Shown here: one piece after another, positions 7,998-16,175 of the stretch
Numbering within the stretch: the stretch's first letter is position 1
Layout: each line of letters starts with the position of its first letter
Assembly (NCBI RefSeq): GCF_004793545.1
Contig: NZ_SRYA01000011.1
Coordinates: 51,354-115,353 of the forward strand
DNA: 64,000 nucleotides
Reading direction: 5' to 3'
Origin: Petralouisia muris
Lineage (GTDB): Bacteria > Bacillota > Clostridia > Lachnospirales > Lachnospiraceae
Translations under genes and position numbers: made by a program
Notes under the pieces: generated by a model
What the model was told of the DNA's origin: nothing
Database searches by the model: none
What the model saw: only the letters and a program-made list of their open reading frames with translations

Positions 7998-8504
7998 TTA
8001 TTTCTTTTCTGTCAGCACAATGCTGATACTCCTGCCTTCCAGCTTGGGAGCTTTTTCTACTGTAGCAATATCTGATAAATGTTCTGCAAAATCATCCAGG
8101 ATATGCCTACTGCTCTGCATATGCGCCATTTCCCTTCCCCGGAAGCGCAGGGTGATCTTTACTTTATTGCCCTTTGAAATAAATTTCTTTGCTGCATTAA
8201 TTTTTGTGTTCAAATCATTTGTTTCAATATTGGGTGACAAACGGATTTCTTTAATTTCAACAGTTTTTTGCTTTTTCCTGGCTTCTTTTTCTTTTCTCAC
8301 AAGTTCATATTTGTACTTGCCGTAATCGATAATCTTACATACCGGCGGCTTTGCAGTAGGGGCGATCTTTACCAAATCAAGTTCTGCTTCTCTGGCAATT
8401 TTCATCGCTTCCCTGGCTGGCATAATGCCAAGCTGTTCTCCGTCTTCTCCGATTAGACGAACTTCCTTATCTTTGATTTGTTCATTAATCATTAACTCGC
8501 TAAT
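7998..8504 (-). CDS. infC: Translation initiation factor IF-3, probable ATT start
   Basis: 168 residues when started at ATT 8504. The mature sequence reads ISELMINEQIKDKEVRLIG, and later APTAKPPVCKIIDYGKYKYE and ITLRFRGREMAH, which are IF-3 N- and C-domain signatures. The ATT codon lies 7 nt after a strong GGAGGTG site (8512-8518); the first in-frame ATG (8492) is 12 nt further in and too far from that site. Rare AUU starts are a known feature of infC that lets IF-3 repress its own translation by rejecting non-standard start codons. It heads the infC-rpmI-rplT operon, whose leader carries an attenuator. Confidence 0.95.
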   Translation of the reverse strand: MSELMINEQIKDKEVRLIGEDGEQLGIMPAREAMKIAREAELDLVKIAPTAKPPVCKIIDYGKYKYELVRKEKEARKKQKTVEIKEIRLSPNIETNDLNTKINAAKKFISKGNKVKITLRFRGREMAHMQSSRHILDDFAEHLSDIATVEKAPKLEGRSISIVLTEKK

Positions 8505-8533
8505 GGTCTTGCACCTCCAAAAATTAATTTCAC

Positions 8534-8561
8534 AAAAAAAGTGAATAGACAGACTATCCAC
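8534..8561 (-). terminator. Leader terminator (attenuator) upstream of infC
   Basis: On the minus strand GTGGATAG (8554-8561) pairs with CTATTCAC (8541-8548) and is followed directly by seven Ts, ~20 bp before the infC ribosome binding site. The upstream leader segment TATCCACT (8686-8693) is complementary to AGTGGATA in the first arm, so an antiterminator fold can be drawn. Position and design match the L20-leader class. Confidence 0.75.
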
Positions 8562-8563
8562 TA

Positions 8564-8715
8564 AATATTGAACTGAACCGCATTCTGTATCATAACTCAC
8601 AACTCCCGGAAATATTTCCTGATGGATGATGCAGACGGATTGTTTCAAATATGAACCATTAGTCACGCACTTGTGCTACGGTGAGAGTGGATACTCTACT
8701 TTCTTTTCCTACAAC
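8564..8715 (-). ncRNA. infC-rpmI-rplT 5' leader, L20-leader-like cis-regulatory RNA
   Basis: About 210 nt separate the inferred transcription start (~8715) from infC. The leader includes the antiterminator segment at 8686-8693 and ends in the terminator at 8534-8561. Firmicutes infC operons are commonly controlled by L20 binding to such a leader; the assignment is inferred from location and the alternative pairing, not from a covariance search. Confidence 0.6.
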
Positions 8716-8721
8716 TCTGTG

Positions 8722-8750
8722 AGTTTATCATGATTTTACATTAGTGTCAA
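8722..8750 (-). promoter_or_regulatory. Promoter for the infC operon
   Basis: Minus-strand consensus TTGACA (8745-8750), 17-bp spacer, TAAACT (8722-8727). Confidence 0.7.
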
Positions 8751-8848
8751 GGGTTTTTTCGGTTATTTTGATAATTCTGCTTTTCAAATCCGCCGATTTC
8801 TGATACCATCATAGCAGAACAATTTTACAAAATGAAAAGAGGATGATT

Positions 8849-9715
8849 ATGACTGAACATGAAAAATTAATTGATCTCCATACCCACTCCACTGAATCAG
8901 ACGGAACTCTTACGCCGGAAGAACTGATGAAACATGCCCAGGAATGCGGGCTGTCTGCGGTTGCCCTTACGGATCATGACGCTATCAGCGGAATTGAAAA
9001 AGCCCGCCCCATCGCCGAAGCCCTTGGATTGGAATTTGTTCCAGGCGTGGAACTCTCCACAGACTATCAAGGTACGGAAATCCATATTCTGGGCTACTAT
9101 ATTGACACCCAGCAGCCGGAATTTTTAAAGCAGTTAAAGGAATTTGTGGATACCAGAGAGAAACGGAATGAGAAAATGGCCCTTCTTCTTCAGGAGGAAG
9201 GCTTTGACATTACCATAGAGGCCCTGTTGGCGGAAAATCCGGACGGTGTCATCACCCGGGCGCATTTCGCCCGCTATCTGGTGGAACACGGCCTTGTCAA
9301 AGACAGGGAAACGGTATTTCGCAAATACCTGGGCGATGGCTGCAAATGCTATGTCCCCCGGGAAAAAATCACTCCTTTTGAAGCCATCCGGCTGATTCAG
9401 CTTGGCGGCGGACTTGCATTTTTTGCCCATCCCGTGTTATGCCATATGAATCATGACAGGCTCCGATCTTTTATCAAAAGCCTGAAGGAAGCGGGATTAA
9501 CTGGATTGGAAGCAATCTATTCCATGAATGCTCCCGGCGATGAAAGGAACCTGATGAAATTTGCAGAAGAATTTGATTTGCTAATCAGCGGAGGATCTGA
9601 TTTCCACGGTTCTAACAAGCCCCAGATTCAGCTTGGCGCCGGAAAGGGCAATCTTCGGATTCCTTATGAAATTCTGGAACGCATCAAAGAGGTAAAGCAG
9701 GATTTGAAGCTGTAA
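8849..9715 (+). CDS. PHP-domain phosphoesterase (RNase AM / nucleoside bisphosphatase type)
   Basis: About 288 residues. The N-terminal metal motif DLHTHSTESDG, then ALTDHDAISG, EFVPGVELS and EIHILGYYID, a central helical insertion, and a C-terminal ISGGSDFHGSNKP define the YciV/TrpH PHP family, whose characterised members are 3',5'-nucleotide phosphatases or 5'-3' exoribonucleases with a Mn centre. Two starts are possible (8843 and 8849); AGAGG lies 6 nt before ATG 8849, so that one is preferred. It is monocistronic and divergent from the infC operon. The region just downstream holds a palindromic element rather than a simple terminator. Confidence 0.85.
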   Translation: MTEHEKLIDLHTHSTESDGTLTPEELMKHAQECGLSAVALTDHDAISGIEKARPIAEALGLEFVPGVELSTDYQGTEIHILGYYIDTQQPEFLKQLKEFVDTREKRNEKMALLLQEEGFDITIEALLAENPDGVITRAHFARYLVEHGLVKDRETVFRKYLGDGCKCYVPREKITPFEAIRLIQLGGGLAFFAHPVLCHMNHDRLRSFIKSLKEAGLTGLEAIYSMNAPGDERNLMKFAEEFDLLISGGSDFHGSNKPQIQLGAGKGNLRIPYEILERIKEVKQDLKL

Positions 9716-9739
9716 GGAATGATTTAATATTTTGGAGAC

Positions 9740-9835
9740 GGGGCTGTTGCATTGAGAAACAAACATACAAGATACAATATTTTGTAAAAGAAATTATACC
9801 ATATCTTGTAGTTGTATTCTTAATGCGGCAGCCCC
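9740..9835. repeat. 96-bp imperfect palindrome, MITE-like
   Basis: The two halves are full-length inverted copies of each other: GGGGCTGTTGCATTGAGAA at the left end matches the complement of the right end (GGGGCTGCCGCATTAAGAA), and both halves continue into TACAAGATA about 10 bp further in. The structure resembles a miniature inverted-repeat element or joined insertion-sequence ends. It may double as a terminator for the PHP gene. Confidence 0.5.
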
Positions 9836-10149
9836 TTTCTCATGCAAACCAGTCAGCGTTTTGACAAAATTGCCGAATTTATATTTCAATTATGCACTAT
9901 ATTTAGGCTTACTGATTTTCTGTTGTCAAAATGTTACCATAGATTTATTATAACAGTTTTATTTGTACACATACAATTATCTCCCACACACAATACACAA
10001 CTTGCACAGCACATACGCATCCAGTCGGGTAATTCATAGCCGCTTTCAGCGACACTTTATTTCGGTTCAGTCCTTTTTTCTCTATTTAACTCTGCCAAGA
10101 GATTACTTCCCCGTAATCCTCTGGAGCTGCTTTGCGTATCTTCATTCCC
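9836..10149. other. Non-coding gap with a short acetyltransferase-like stub
   Basis: No full gene is present. On the minus strand, directly after the HAD gene, ATG 10145 opens a 19-codon frame (MKIRKAAPEDYGEVISWQS, stop at 10086) that looks like the first strand and helix of a GNAT acetyltransferase. The remainder is AT-rich without a recognisable product. Confidence 0.35.
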
Positions 10150-10971
10150 TTACACATCCTCATTCAAAATAAATTTCTCAATAATCTCCGCAATTGCTCC
10201 ATGCTCATTATCATGTTCCGTCACGTAATCTGCCGCCTCTTGCAGTTCCTTATGTCCATTTTTCACGGCCACGCCCACATGCGCCGCCCGAATCATCGGG
10301 ATATCATTGCGTTCATCCCCTGCCGCCACAGTATTTTCAATAGGCACATTCAGGAATTTGCTGATATATTTCACGCCGCTTCCCTTGTCCGTATCCTTGG
10401 GACAGTATTCCAGATATTCATTACAGGAAAAGAAGCAATTGCTGCGTTCCAGAAGCTCCGGATGCTGTTGGCGGAACTCCAGCAGCCGTTCCTGATTATC
10501 TACATCCAGAAGCAGCACTTTGTAAGGCTCCTGTTCCAGGCTTCCATAAATATCATCTACCAGCCGGTATCTCATTCTCGCATTCTTCAAATAAAAATCC
10601 AATTCCCGGCCATGCTTTTCGGTCAGAATGGTATCCTGCTGATAAGTCTGCACATAGATTCCCGCCTTATGGGCTTCAAGAATGACGTCCTTTGCCACTT
10701 CCATGGGAAGGGTGCGTTCCGCCAGAATCCTGTCTGCCACACAATCATACACCACTGCACCGTTAAAAGCTACCATATAGCATCGCGGCAGGGTAAGCCC
10801 AAGCTCTTTCACCGCAAGCCTTGCGGTTGCAATGGGACGTCCCGTCATCAGTACAAAATCATGCCCCTGCTCTAACATTTCAGCAATGGCGTCCCGATTT
10901 TTCTTCGAAATGCTTTTGTCATGGTTTAACAATGTTTCATCCAGATCCGTAAATAATATTTTATGTTTCAT
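10150..10971 (-). CDS. Cof-type HAD-superfamily hydrolase
   Basis: 273 residues from ATG 10971, which follows GGAGGGAATCTT. Motif I is FTDLDETLLNHD (nucleophile Asp near residue 8), motif II is LMTGRP, motif III Lys lies in DTDKGSGVKYI and motif IV is AAGDERNDIPMI, with a large C2-type cap between. Family members dephosphorylate sugar phosphates, FMN or other small phosphoesters; the substrate cannot be read from sequence. The open frame extends 44 codons upstream but overlaps the ppk end without family similarity. It follows ppk on the same strand with an ~85-bp gap and may be co-transcribed. Confidence 0.9.
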   Translation of the reverse strand: MKHKILFTDLDETLLNHDKSISKKNRDAIAEMLEQGHDFVLMTGRPIATARLAVKELGLTLPRCYMVAFNGAVVYDCVADRILAERTLPMEVAKDVILEAHKAGIYVQTYQQDTILTEKHGRELDFYLKNARMRYRLVDDIYGSLEQEPYKVLLLDVDNQERLLEFRQQHPELLERSNCFFSCNEYLEYCPKDTDKGSGVKYISKFLNVPIENTVAAGDERNDIPMIRAAHVGVAVKNGHKELQEAADYVTEHDNEHGAIAEIIEKFILNEDV

Positions 10972-11056
10972 AAGATTCCCTCCACTCTCCGAAGCTGACA
11001 ATTTTTTTCGGAACGGGCATAAGCTCAATTGTCCGCTGACGCTGCTGCCCTTACAT

Positions 11057-13189
11057 TTATTCCACCGGCTCCGCCGGGATAAACACCCTTTCCTGGTATA
11101 CATTCACTGTCTTTGGAATGGCCTTTTTAGCCTCTTCGCAGAACTGCTGCTGCGAATTTACCAGTTTCTTTCCCCTTTTGTCTATTTTATCATACTTTCC
11201 GTCCGGCTGCAAAATATGCGCCTTGGTATTGTCTGCAAGCTGTGTGGAAAGTACATGGCGCACCTGATCCATCAGCGTTTCATTCTCCACCGGAAACATA
11301 ATCTCTACCCTGCGGTCCAGGTTTCTCGGCATCCAGTCTGCGCTTCCCATATAAATCTCTTCCTGTCCGTCATTGTGAAACCAGAAAATACGGCTGTGCT
11401 CTAAGAAATTTCCCACAATAGAGCGGACGGTAATATTCTCGCTGACGCCGGGAATTCCCACCTTCAGGCAGCAGATCCCCCGGACTACCAGATCGATTTT
11501 TACGCCTGCCGCTGAAGCTTCATACAGCGCTGCAATAATGTCTCTGTCACAAAGAGAATTCATTTTGGCCTTGATAAAGGCTTCCCTTCCTGCCTGGGCA
11601 TGCTTCATTTCACGCTTAATCAGCTTTAAGAACCGTTTGCGCAGCCAGATGGGAGCCACCACAAGCTTATTCCAGGAAGCAGGCTCGGAATATCCGGACA
11701 GCATGTTAAATACGGCAGTTGCATCCTCCCCGATTGCCTCTGAACAGGTAAATATTCCCAGATCCGTATATAATTTCGCTGTGGAATCGTTGTAATTTCC
11801 TGTGCCAAGATGTACATACCGGCGGATGCCGTCTTCCTCTCTGCGCACCACCAGGGCAATTTTGCTGTGGGTCTTTAAACCTACCAGTCCATAAATGACG
11901 TGGCATCCTGCCTTTTCCAGCTTCTTGGCCCAGACAATATTGTTTTCTTCGTCAAAGCGGGCTTTCAGCTCCACCAGAACCGACACCTGTTTGCCATTTT
12001 CCGCTGCCTGGGCTAAAGACGCGATAATCGGTGAATTGCCGCTGACGCGGTACAGAGTCTGTTTGATTGCCAGCACATCCGGATCTGCAGACGCCTGACG
12101 GATAAAATCTACCACAGGATCAAAGGTCTGGTAAGGATGATGCAGTAAAATGTCGCCTTTTCGGATCGCTTCAAAAATATCCTCCCCTGGTACAATCTGA
12201 GGCACACGCTGGGGCTTATAGGAAGCATACCGCAATTCATCTTTCCCTTCGATTCCATACAGTTTCATCAGGAAGGTAAGATCAAGGGGGCCATTAATCT
12301 TAAAAATATCTTCTTGTGCAATATGAAGATCTTCTTTCAGAATTCCAAGGAGACGCTTATCTATCTTCTCTTCCACCTCAAGACGGATCACTTCTCCCCA
12401 CTGTCGTTTCTTTAACTGTTTCTGAATCTCCTGCAGCAAATCCTCTGCTTCATCCTCATCAATGGTCAGATCTGCATTCCGCATAATCCGGTAAGGATAC
12501 GCGCATACCACATGATAATTCAAAAACAGACGGTGGATATTGCGTTCCATAATCTGCTCTAACAGAATAAAAGTCTGACTGCCCTCCTCGGAAGAAGGAA
12601 TCCTGACAATTCTTGGAAGCACAGAGGGAACCTGAACTGTAGCAAATTCCAGTTCTTCCTTCTTATCCCCCTTCTTCATCAAAAGTGCCGCAATATTTAA
12701 AGACTTATTGCGGATTAAAGGAAACGGCCGGGAAGCATCCACTGCCATAGGGGTAAGCACCGGATACACCGTTTCTTCAAAATAGCGGTCCACATAATCT
12801 GCCTGTTCTTCGTTCAGCTCTTCATAGGCAGATATAATTTCTATTCCATGATTATGCAAAAGAGGCACCAGAGAACGATTATATGTACTATACTGGGTTT
12901 CCACCAACGCCCTGGTGTCCTTATTGATAGCCTCAAGCTGTTCTTTTGCAGTCATCCCGGCAATATCCTTTTTCTTATAGCCTGCATGTACCATGTCCTT
13001 CAGAGAAGCTACCCGCACCATAAAAAATTCATCCAGGTTCGAAGACGTAATACTGACAAATTTCACCCTTTCCAGCAGCGGAATGTTTTTATCCCTCGCC
13101 TCATTTAACACTCTCTGATCAAATTTCAGCCAGCTTAACTCCCGGTTTTCATAATATTCCGGATTCTGAAAATCCCTTTCTTCGTCCAT
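11057..13189 (-). CDS. ppk1: Polyphosphate kinase 1
   Basis: 710 residues, the usual PPK1 length. The N-terminal helical domain begins NRELSWLKFDQRVLNEARD, the head domain has FMVRVASLKD, and the two phospholipase-D-like catalytic domains carry AALMKKG, YRVSGNSPI, VLVELKARFDEENNI, HLGTGNYND (phosphorylated-His region) and EIYMGSADWMPRNLDRRVE. It reversibly polymerises ATP gamma-phosphate into inorganic polyphosphate. The start at 13189 has GGGAGG upstream. The exopolyphosphatase-like gene ends only 12 bp before it, so the two form a polyphosphate synthesis and turnover unit. Confidence 0.97.
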   Translation of the reverse strand: MDEERDFQNPEYYENRELSWLKFDQRVLNEARDKNIPLLERVKFVSITSSNLDEFFMVRVASLKDMVHAGYKKKDIAGMTAKEQLEAINKDTRALVETQYSTYNRSLVPLLHNHGIEIISAYEELNEEQADYVDRYFEETVYPVLTPMAVDASRPFPLIRNKSLNIAALLMKKGDKKEELEFATVQVPSVLPRIVRIPSSEEGSQTFILLEQIMERNIHRLFLNYHVVCAYPYRIMRNADLTIDEDEAEDLLQEIQKQLKKRQWGEVIRLEVEEKIDKRLLGILKEDLHIAQEDIFKINGPLDLTFLMKLYGIEGKDELRYASYKPQRVPQIVPGEDIFEAIRKGDILLHHPYQTFDPVVDFIRQASADPDVLAIKQTLYRVSGNSPIIASLAQAAENGKQVSVLVELKARFDEENNIVWAKKLEKAGCHVIYGLVGLKTHSKIALVVRREEDGIRRYVHLGTGNYNDSTAKLYTDLGIFTCSEAIGEDATAVFNMLSGYSEPASWNKLVVAPIWLRKRFLKLIKREMKHAQAGREAFIKAKMNSLCDRDIIAALYEASAAGVKIDLVVRGICCLKVGIPGVSENITVRSIVGNFLEHSRIFWFHNDGQEEIYMGSADWMPRNLDRRVEIMFPVENETLMDQVRHVLSTQLADNTKAHILQPDGKYDKIDKRGKKLVNSQQQFCEEAKKAIPKTVNVYQERVFIPAEPVE

Positions 13190-13201
13190 CTCATAACCTC
13201 C

Positions 13202-14734
13202 CTAAAACACTTTCTTTTCTCTTATTCTTGGCTTTACGCTGAAAATCTCTTCAAAAGAATTGGCATAGGCAGAAAAAAGCCCTTTCTCAAGCACAATGCT
13301 CTCGGAAGATTCCACCGTAATCACCAGTTCCCTCTCCTGCAACGACGCCTTGATATTCCGAAACTTCTGTTTATGGCTTCTGTCCATGGCATTGGCGATT
13401 TTAAGCATGGCAGTCAGCTTTGACACCACCATATAATCCTCCTGATCCATTTTATCGCTGACGCTGCTGTAAGACTGCAGGGGCTGGGAATTGTATTTCA
13501 CCGCACTGGCAACAATCTCCCGCTCTAAATGGGTCATTCCGATAATTTCTGTTGCCATGATAATCTGATAGGAACACTCAGATTGATTGACCAGACTGAT
13601 ATAGCGCCCGCAGTCATGGAGAATTGCCGCAACCTGCAAAAGAAGCCTTTCCCGTTTTCCCATCCCGTGCACCTTCTTCATGGCGTCAAAAATGGTAACT
13701 GTCATATTTAAAACCGCTTCTGTATGGCTGGAATACCCTTGATAGCGTTCCGCCAGATTCCGGGCGGCGGCCAGCACGTCCTCCTCAAAATCATGCTCAA
13801 AGTAAATCATACGGTTCTTTTCCGCATAAGCGCAGGCAATTCCGTCGCTGATGTTTACGCCAGGCACCCAAATATATTTTGCATTTAACATTTCCGTCAG
13901 GCGCTTATATAATACTACGGAGGGAAGGATCAGCGGATCATGTTCGTTGGCAAGATTTAATTCCAGAGAAATTTCCTCTGCAGATTTTTTATACCATTTG
14001 TTCAGAAGCTTTAAGAAACGTTCTGTCTCTATGGTTCCGTCCTCGTCCTTTTTCGAGAATCCTTTCGTCATGTCTGCCACATAATCTCCCATGATAATTA
14101 CATATTTCATTTCCAGATCATGCATATAAATCCGCTTAAAAATCTCCAGCTCTTTGTCAATCAATTCCTGTATCTGGGTTTCATAATGGGAAACCAGATT
14201 CTCAATCTTAGACAGCTTTTCCCGGATACGCATAATGCCAAGCTCAATATGCTGGGTAGTAATGGCCGTCCCTTTCCGAAACAGCGTAATCTGCATACTG
14301 CCGCCGCCTACATTCACCACTGCGGCTCCTTTTTGTATCATTTTCTCAAACCTGGGCAGAACCGCCAGGGACTTGTAATCCATCAGCCGGTGTTCTGAAT
14401 TGCTTAACACCGTCACTTCAATCTTTGTGCGCAGCCGGATCTGATCCAGGATAAAAAGCTTATTGCTTACATTCCGGAACACATTTCCTGCATAAGCCTC
14501 ATAACCGTCCACTTTATAGCCGTTCATAATGGAATGGAATTCTTTTAAAATCTGGCAAAGCTCCTCCACCAGTTCGTATCCGATCACCCCTTTTCCAAAA
14601 GCGTCCCGGCCAAGCTCCACATGACTCCGCACATAATCAATGGAACGTATTTTCCGATTGGCGGAAATCTCGAATATTTTCAGGCTCACTTCATATGAGC
14701 CGATGTAAATTGCTGCAAATGTCGTAATCTTCAT
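13202..14734 (-). CDS. ppx: Ppx/GppA phosphatase with C-terminal HD domain
   Basis: 510 residues from ATG 14734 (AAAGGAACGGGT upstream). The N-terminal actin-like fold contains AAIYIGSYEVSLKIFEIS in place of the more usual AAIDIGSNS, and VNVGGGSMQITLF as the second phosphate loop; the C-terminal part has an HD signature VAAILHDCGRYIS. Family members hydrolyse inorganic polyphosphate or pppGpp. The N-terminal loop departs from consensus (Tyr for Asp, Tyr for Asn), which could alter catalysis. It is encoded between the DUF815 ATPase and ppk1 with short gaps, so a polyphosphate role is most likely. Confidence 0.88.
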   Translation of the reverse strand: MKITTFAAIYIGSYEVSLKIFEISANRKIRSIDYVRSHVELGRDAFGKGVIGYELVEELCQILKEFHSIMNGYKVDGYEAYAGNVFRNVSNKLFILDQIRLRTKIEVTVLSNSEHRLMDYKSLAVLPRFEKMIQKGAAVVNVGGGSMQITLFRKGTAITTQHIELGIMRIREKLSKIENLVSHYETQIQELIDKELEIFKRIYMHDLEMKYVIIMGDYVADMTKGFSKKDEDGTIETERFLKLLNKWYKKSAEEISLELNLANEHDPLILPSVVLYKRLTEMLNAKYIWVPGVNISDGIACAYAEKNRMIYFEHDFEEDVLAAARNLAERYQGYSSHTEAVLNMTVTIFDAMKKVHGMGKRERLLLQVAAILHDCGRYISLVNQSECSYQIIMATEIIGMTHLEREIVASAVKYNSQPLQSYSSVSDKMDQEDYMVVSKLTAMLKIANAMDRSHKQKFRNIKASLQERELVITVESSESIVLEKGLFSAYANSFEEIFSVKPRIREKKVF

Positions 14735-14774
14735 ACCCGTTCCTTTCTGCCGGATGATTCCGGCACAGTCTGAA

Positions 14775-16073
14775 CTACTGCTTTCCCAGCAGATAATTGA
14801 TAAACTGCTGGGCTGTTCTTCCGGAAAGCCCTCCATGGCTCAGCTCCCATTTATTTGCTTCTGCCAGAAGCTCCTCCTCTGCCATCTGGATATGATGCCG
14901 TCCGGCAAGATTTTTCACAATATTCTGAAATTCTTTCTTATCCGGCTTGCCGAAATAAATGGTAACGCCGAACCTTGCCACCAGGGATAATTTCTCCTGC
15001 ACCGTATCGCTGGTATGCAGCTCGTCATCTCGATCCGCCTTATCGCTGAACTTCTCCCTTACCAGATGACGTCGGTTTGATGTGGCGTAAATCAGTACAT
15101 TATCCGGTTTCTTCTCCAGCCCTCCTTCTATCACTGCCTTTAAATATTTGTACTCTATTTCAAATTCCTCAAAAGACAAATCATCCATATATATGATAAA
15201 TTTATAATTTCGATTCTTCACCTGAGCAATCACATCATTCAAATCCTGAAACTGATGCTTATAGATCTCAATCATCCGAAGCCCCTGGGAATAATACTGG
15301 TTAATCACTGCTTTCACACTGGTGGATTTCCCGGTTCCAGCATCCCCAAACAACAGACAGTTATTGGCCTGTTTTCCCTTCACAAAGGCTTCCGTATTAT
15401 CAATCAGCTTTTTCTTGGCCAATTCATATCCAATCAAATCCTCCAGATGCACATGGGCAATATTGGTAATTGGAACAATCTTCACGTCATCTCTCTCATG
15501 TTCAACTCGAAACGCTTTATGCAGCCCCAATTTTCCCACGCCGAATTCCCTGTAGAATTCCGTCACTTCATCCTTAAATTCCTCCACGGTATCTGTCTGC
15601 TCCAGCCGAACACTCAACTGACAGATTCTATCCCGTATCCTGCGGTTAAATACATTTCCATCCCGATCTGCCCGTCTGTAATTTTTCAGTATCTCAAGTT
15701 CCGGAATCTGAAGAACCTCTCCCAGCTCTTTCAGATCAAAATCAAATAATTCCTTGAATATTCCAAAATCATGAAGAGCCAGAGTATTGATGCTCCCCTG
15801 AATCCTGCCTTTGATTTCACAAGAAACGCTGTAGGCGTTTTCATGATTCACCAGCAGAAAGGTCAGGTAATTCTGCCAGAGATTGCCTTCAAACCCATGG
15901 CTTGCTGAAAGTTCAATCAGTTCATGCAAGCACTCATAACATAATATCTGCAGCTTTTCAGATTCAGAACCGGACAAATCATCTCTGTAATGCTCCAGCA
16001 CCCGGGTAAAATCCTTAAAAATCCGGTCTTTATCAAAATTCCGGTATAAAATCAACTTTCCCGTATTTTTCAT
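14775..16073 (-). CDS. DUF815-type AAA+ ATPase
   Basis: 432 residues from ATG 16073 (GAGG 8 nt upstream). The N-terminal ~200 residues are helical and unassigned; the C-terminal half is an AAA+ module with Walker A LFGDAGTGKST at about 242-251, Walker B FIIYMDDLSFEEFE and a sensor region YATSNRRHLV. DUF815 proteins are conserved in Firmicutes and Proteobacteria and often annotated only as ATP-binding proteins; no reaction is established. It precedes ppx by 40 bp, suggesting an operon with the polyphosphate genes and a possible chaperone or motor role there. Confidence 0.85.
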   Translation of the reverse strand: MKNTGKLILYRNFDKDRIFKDFTRVLEHYRDDLSGSESEKLQILCYECLHELIELSASHGFEGNLWQNYLTFLLVNHENAYSVSCEIKGRIQGSINTLALHDFGIFKELFDFDLKELGEVLQIPELEILKNYRRADRDGNVFNRRIRDRICQLSVRLEQTDTVEEFKDEVTEFYREFGVGKLGLHKAFRVEHERDDVKIVPITNIAHVHLEDLIGYELAKKKLIDNTEAFVKGKQANNCLLFGDAGTGKSTSVKAVINQYYSQGLRMIEIYKHQFQDLNDVIAQVKNRNYKFIIYMDDLSFEEFEIEYKYLKAVIEGGLEKKPDNVLIYATSNRRHLVREKFSDKADRDDELHTSDTVQEKLSLVARFGVTIYFGKPDKKEFQNIVKNLAGRHHIQMAEEELLAEANKWELSHGGLSGRTAQQFINYLLGKQ

Positions 16074-16175
16074 CCTAAAAACCTCTGTTTCTGTACTTTT
16101 CGATTCTTTTCCTGCGCCAGTTTGGCATAACAGGAACGTCTGCATTTATGAATGCAATAAGCCATTTTGCCATAT

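Noticed and set aside
9900..10149. Cyclic di-GMP riboswitch on the minus strand (ACGCAAAGC)
   Set aside because: The similarity is limited to a few bases, which are explained by the acetyltransferase-like stub (IRKAAPED).
10132..10875. 247-codon plus-strand frame opposite the HAD gene
   Set aside because: Antisense shadow of a conserved hydrolase; composition rich in His, Phe and Ile without any motif.
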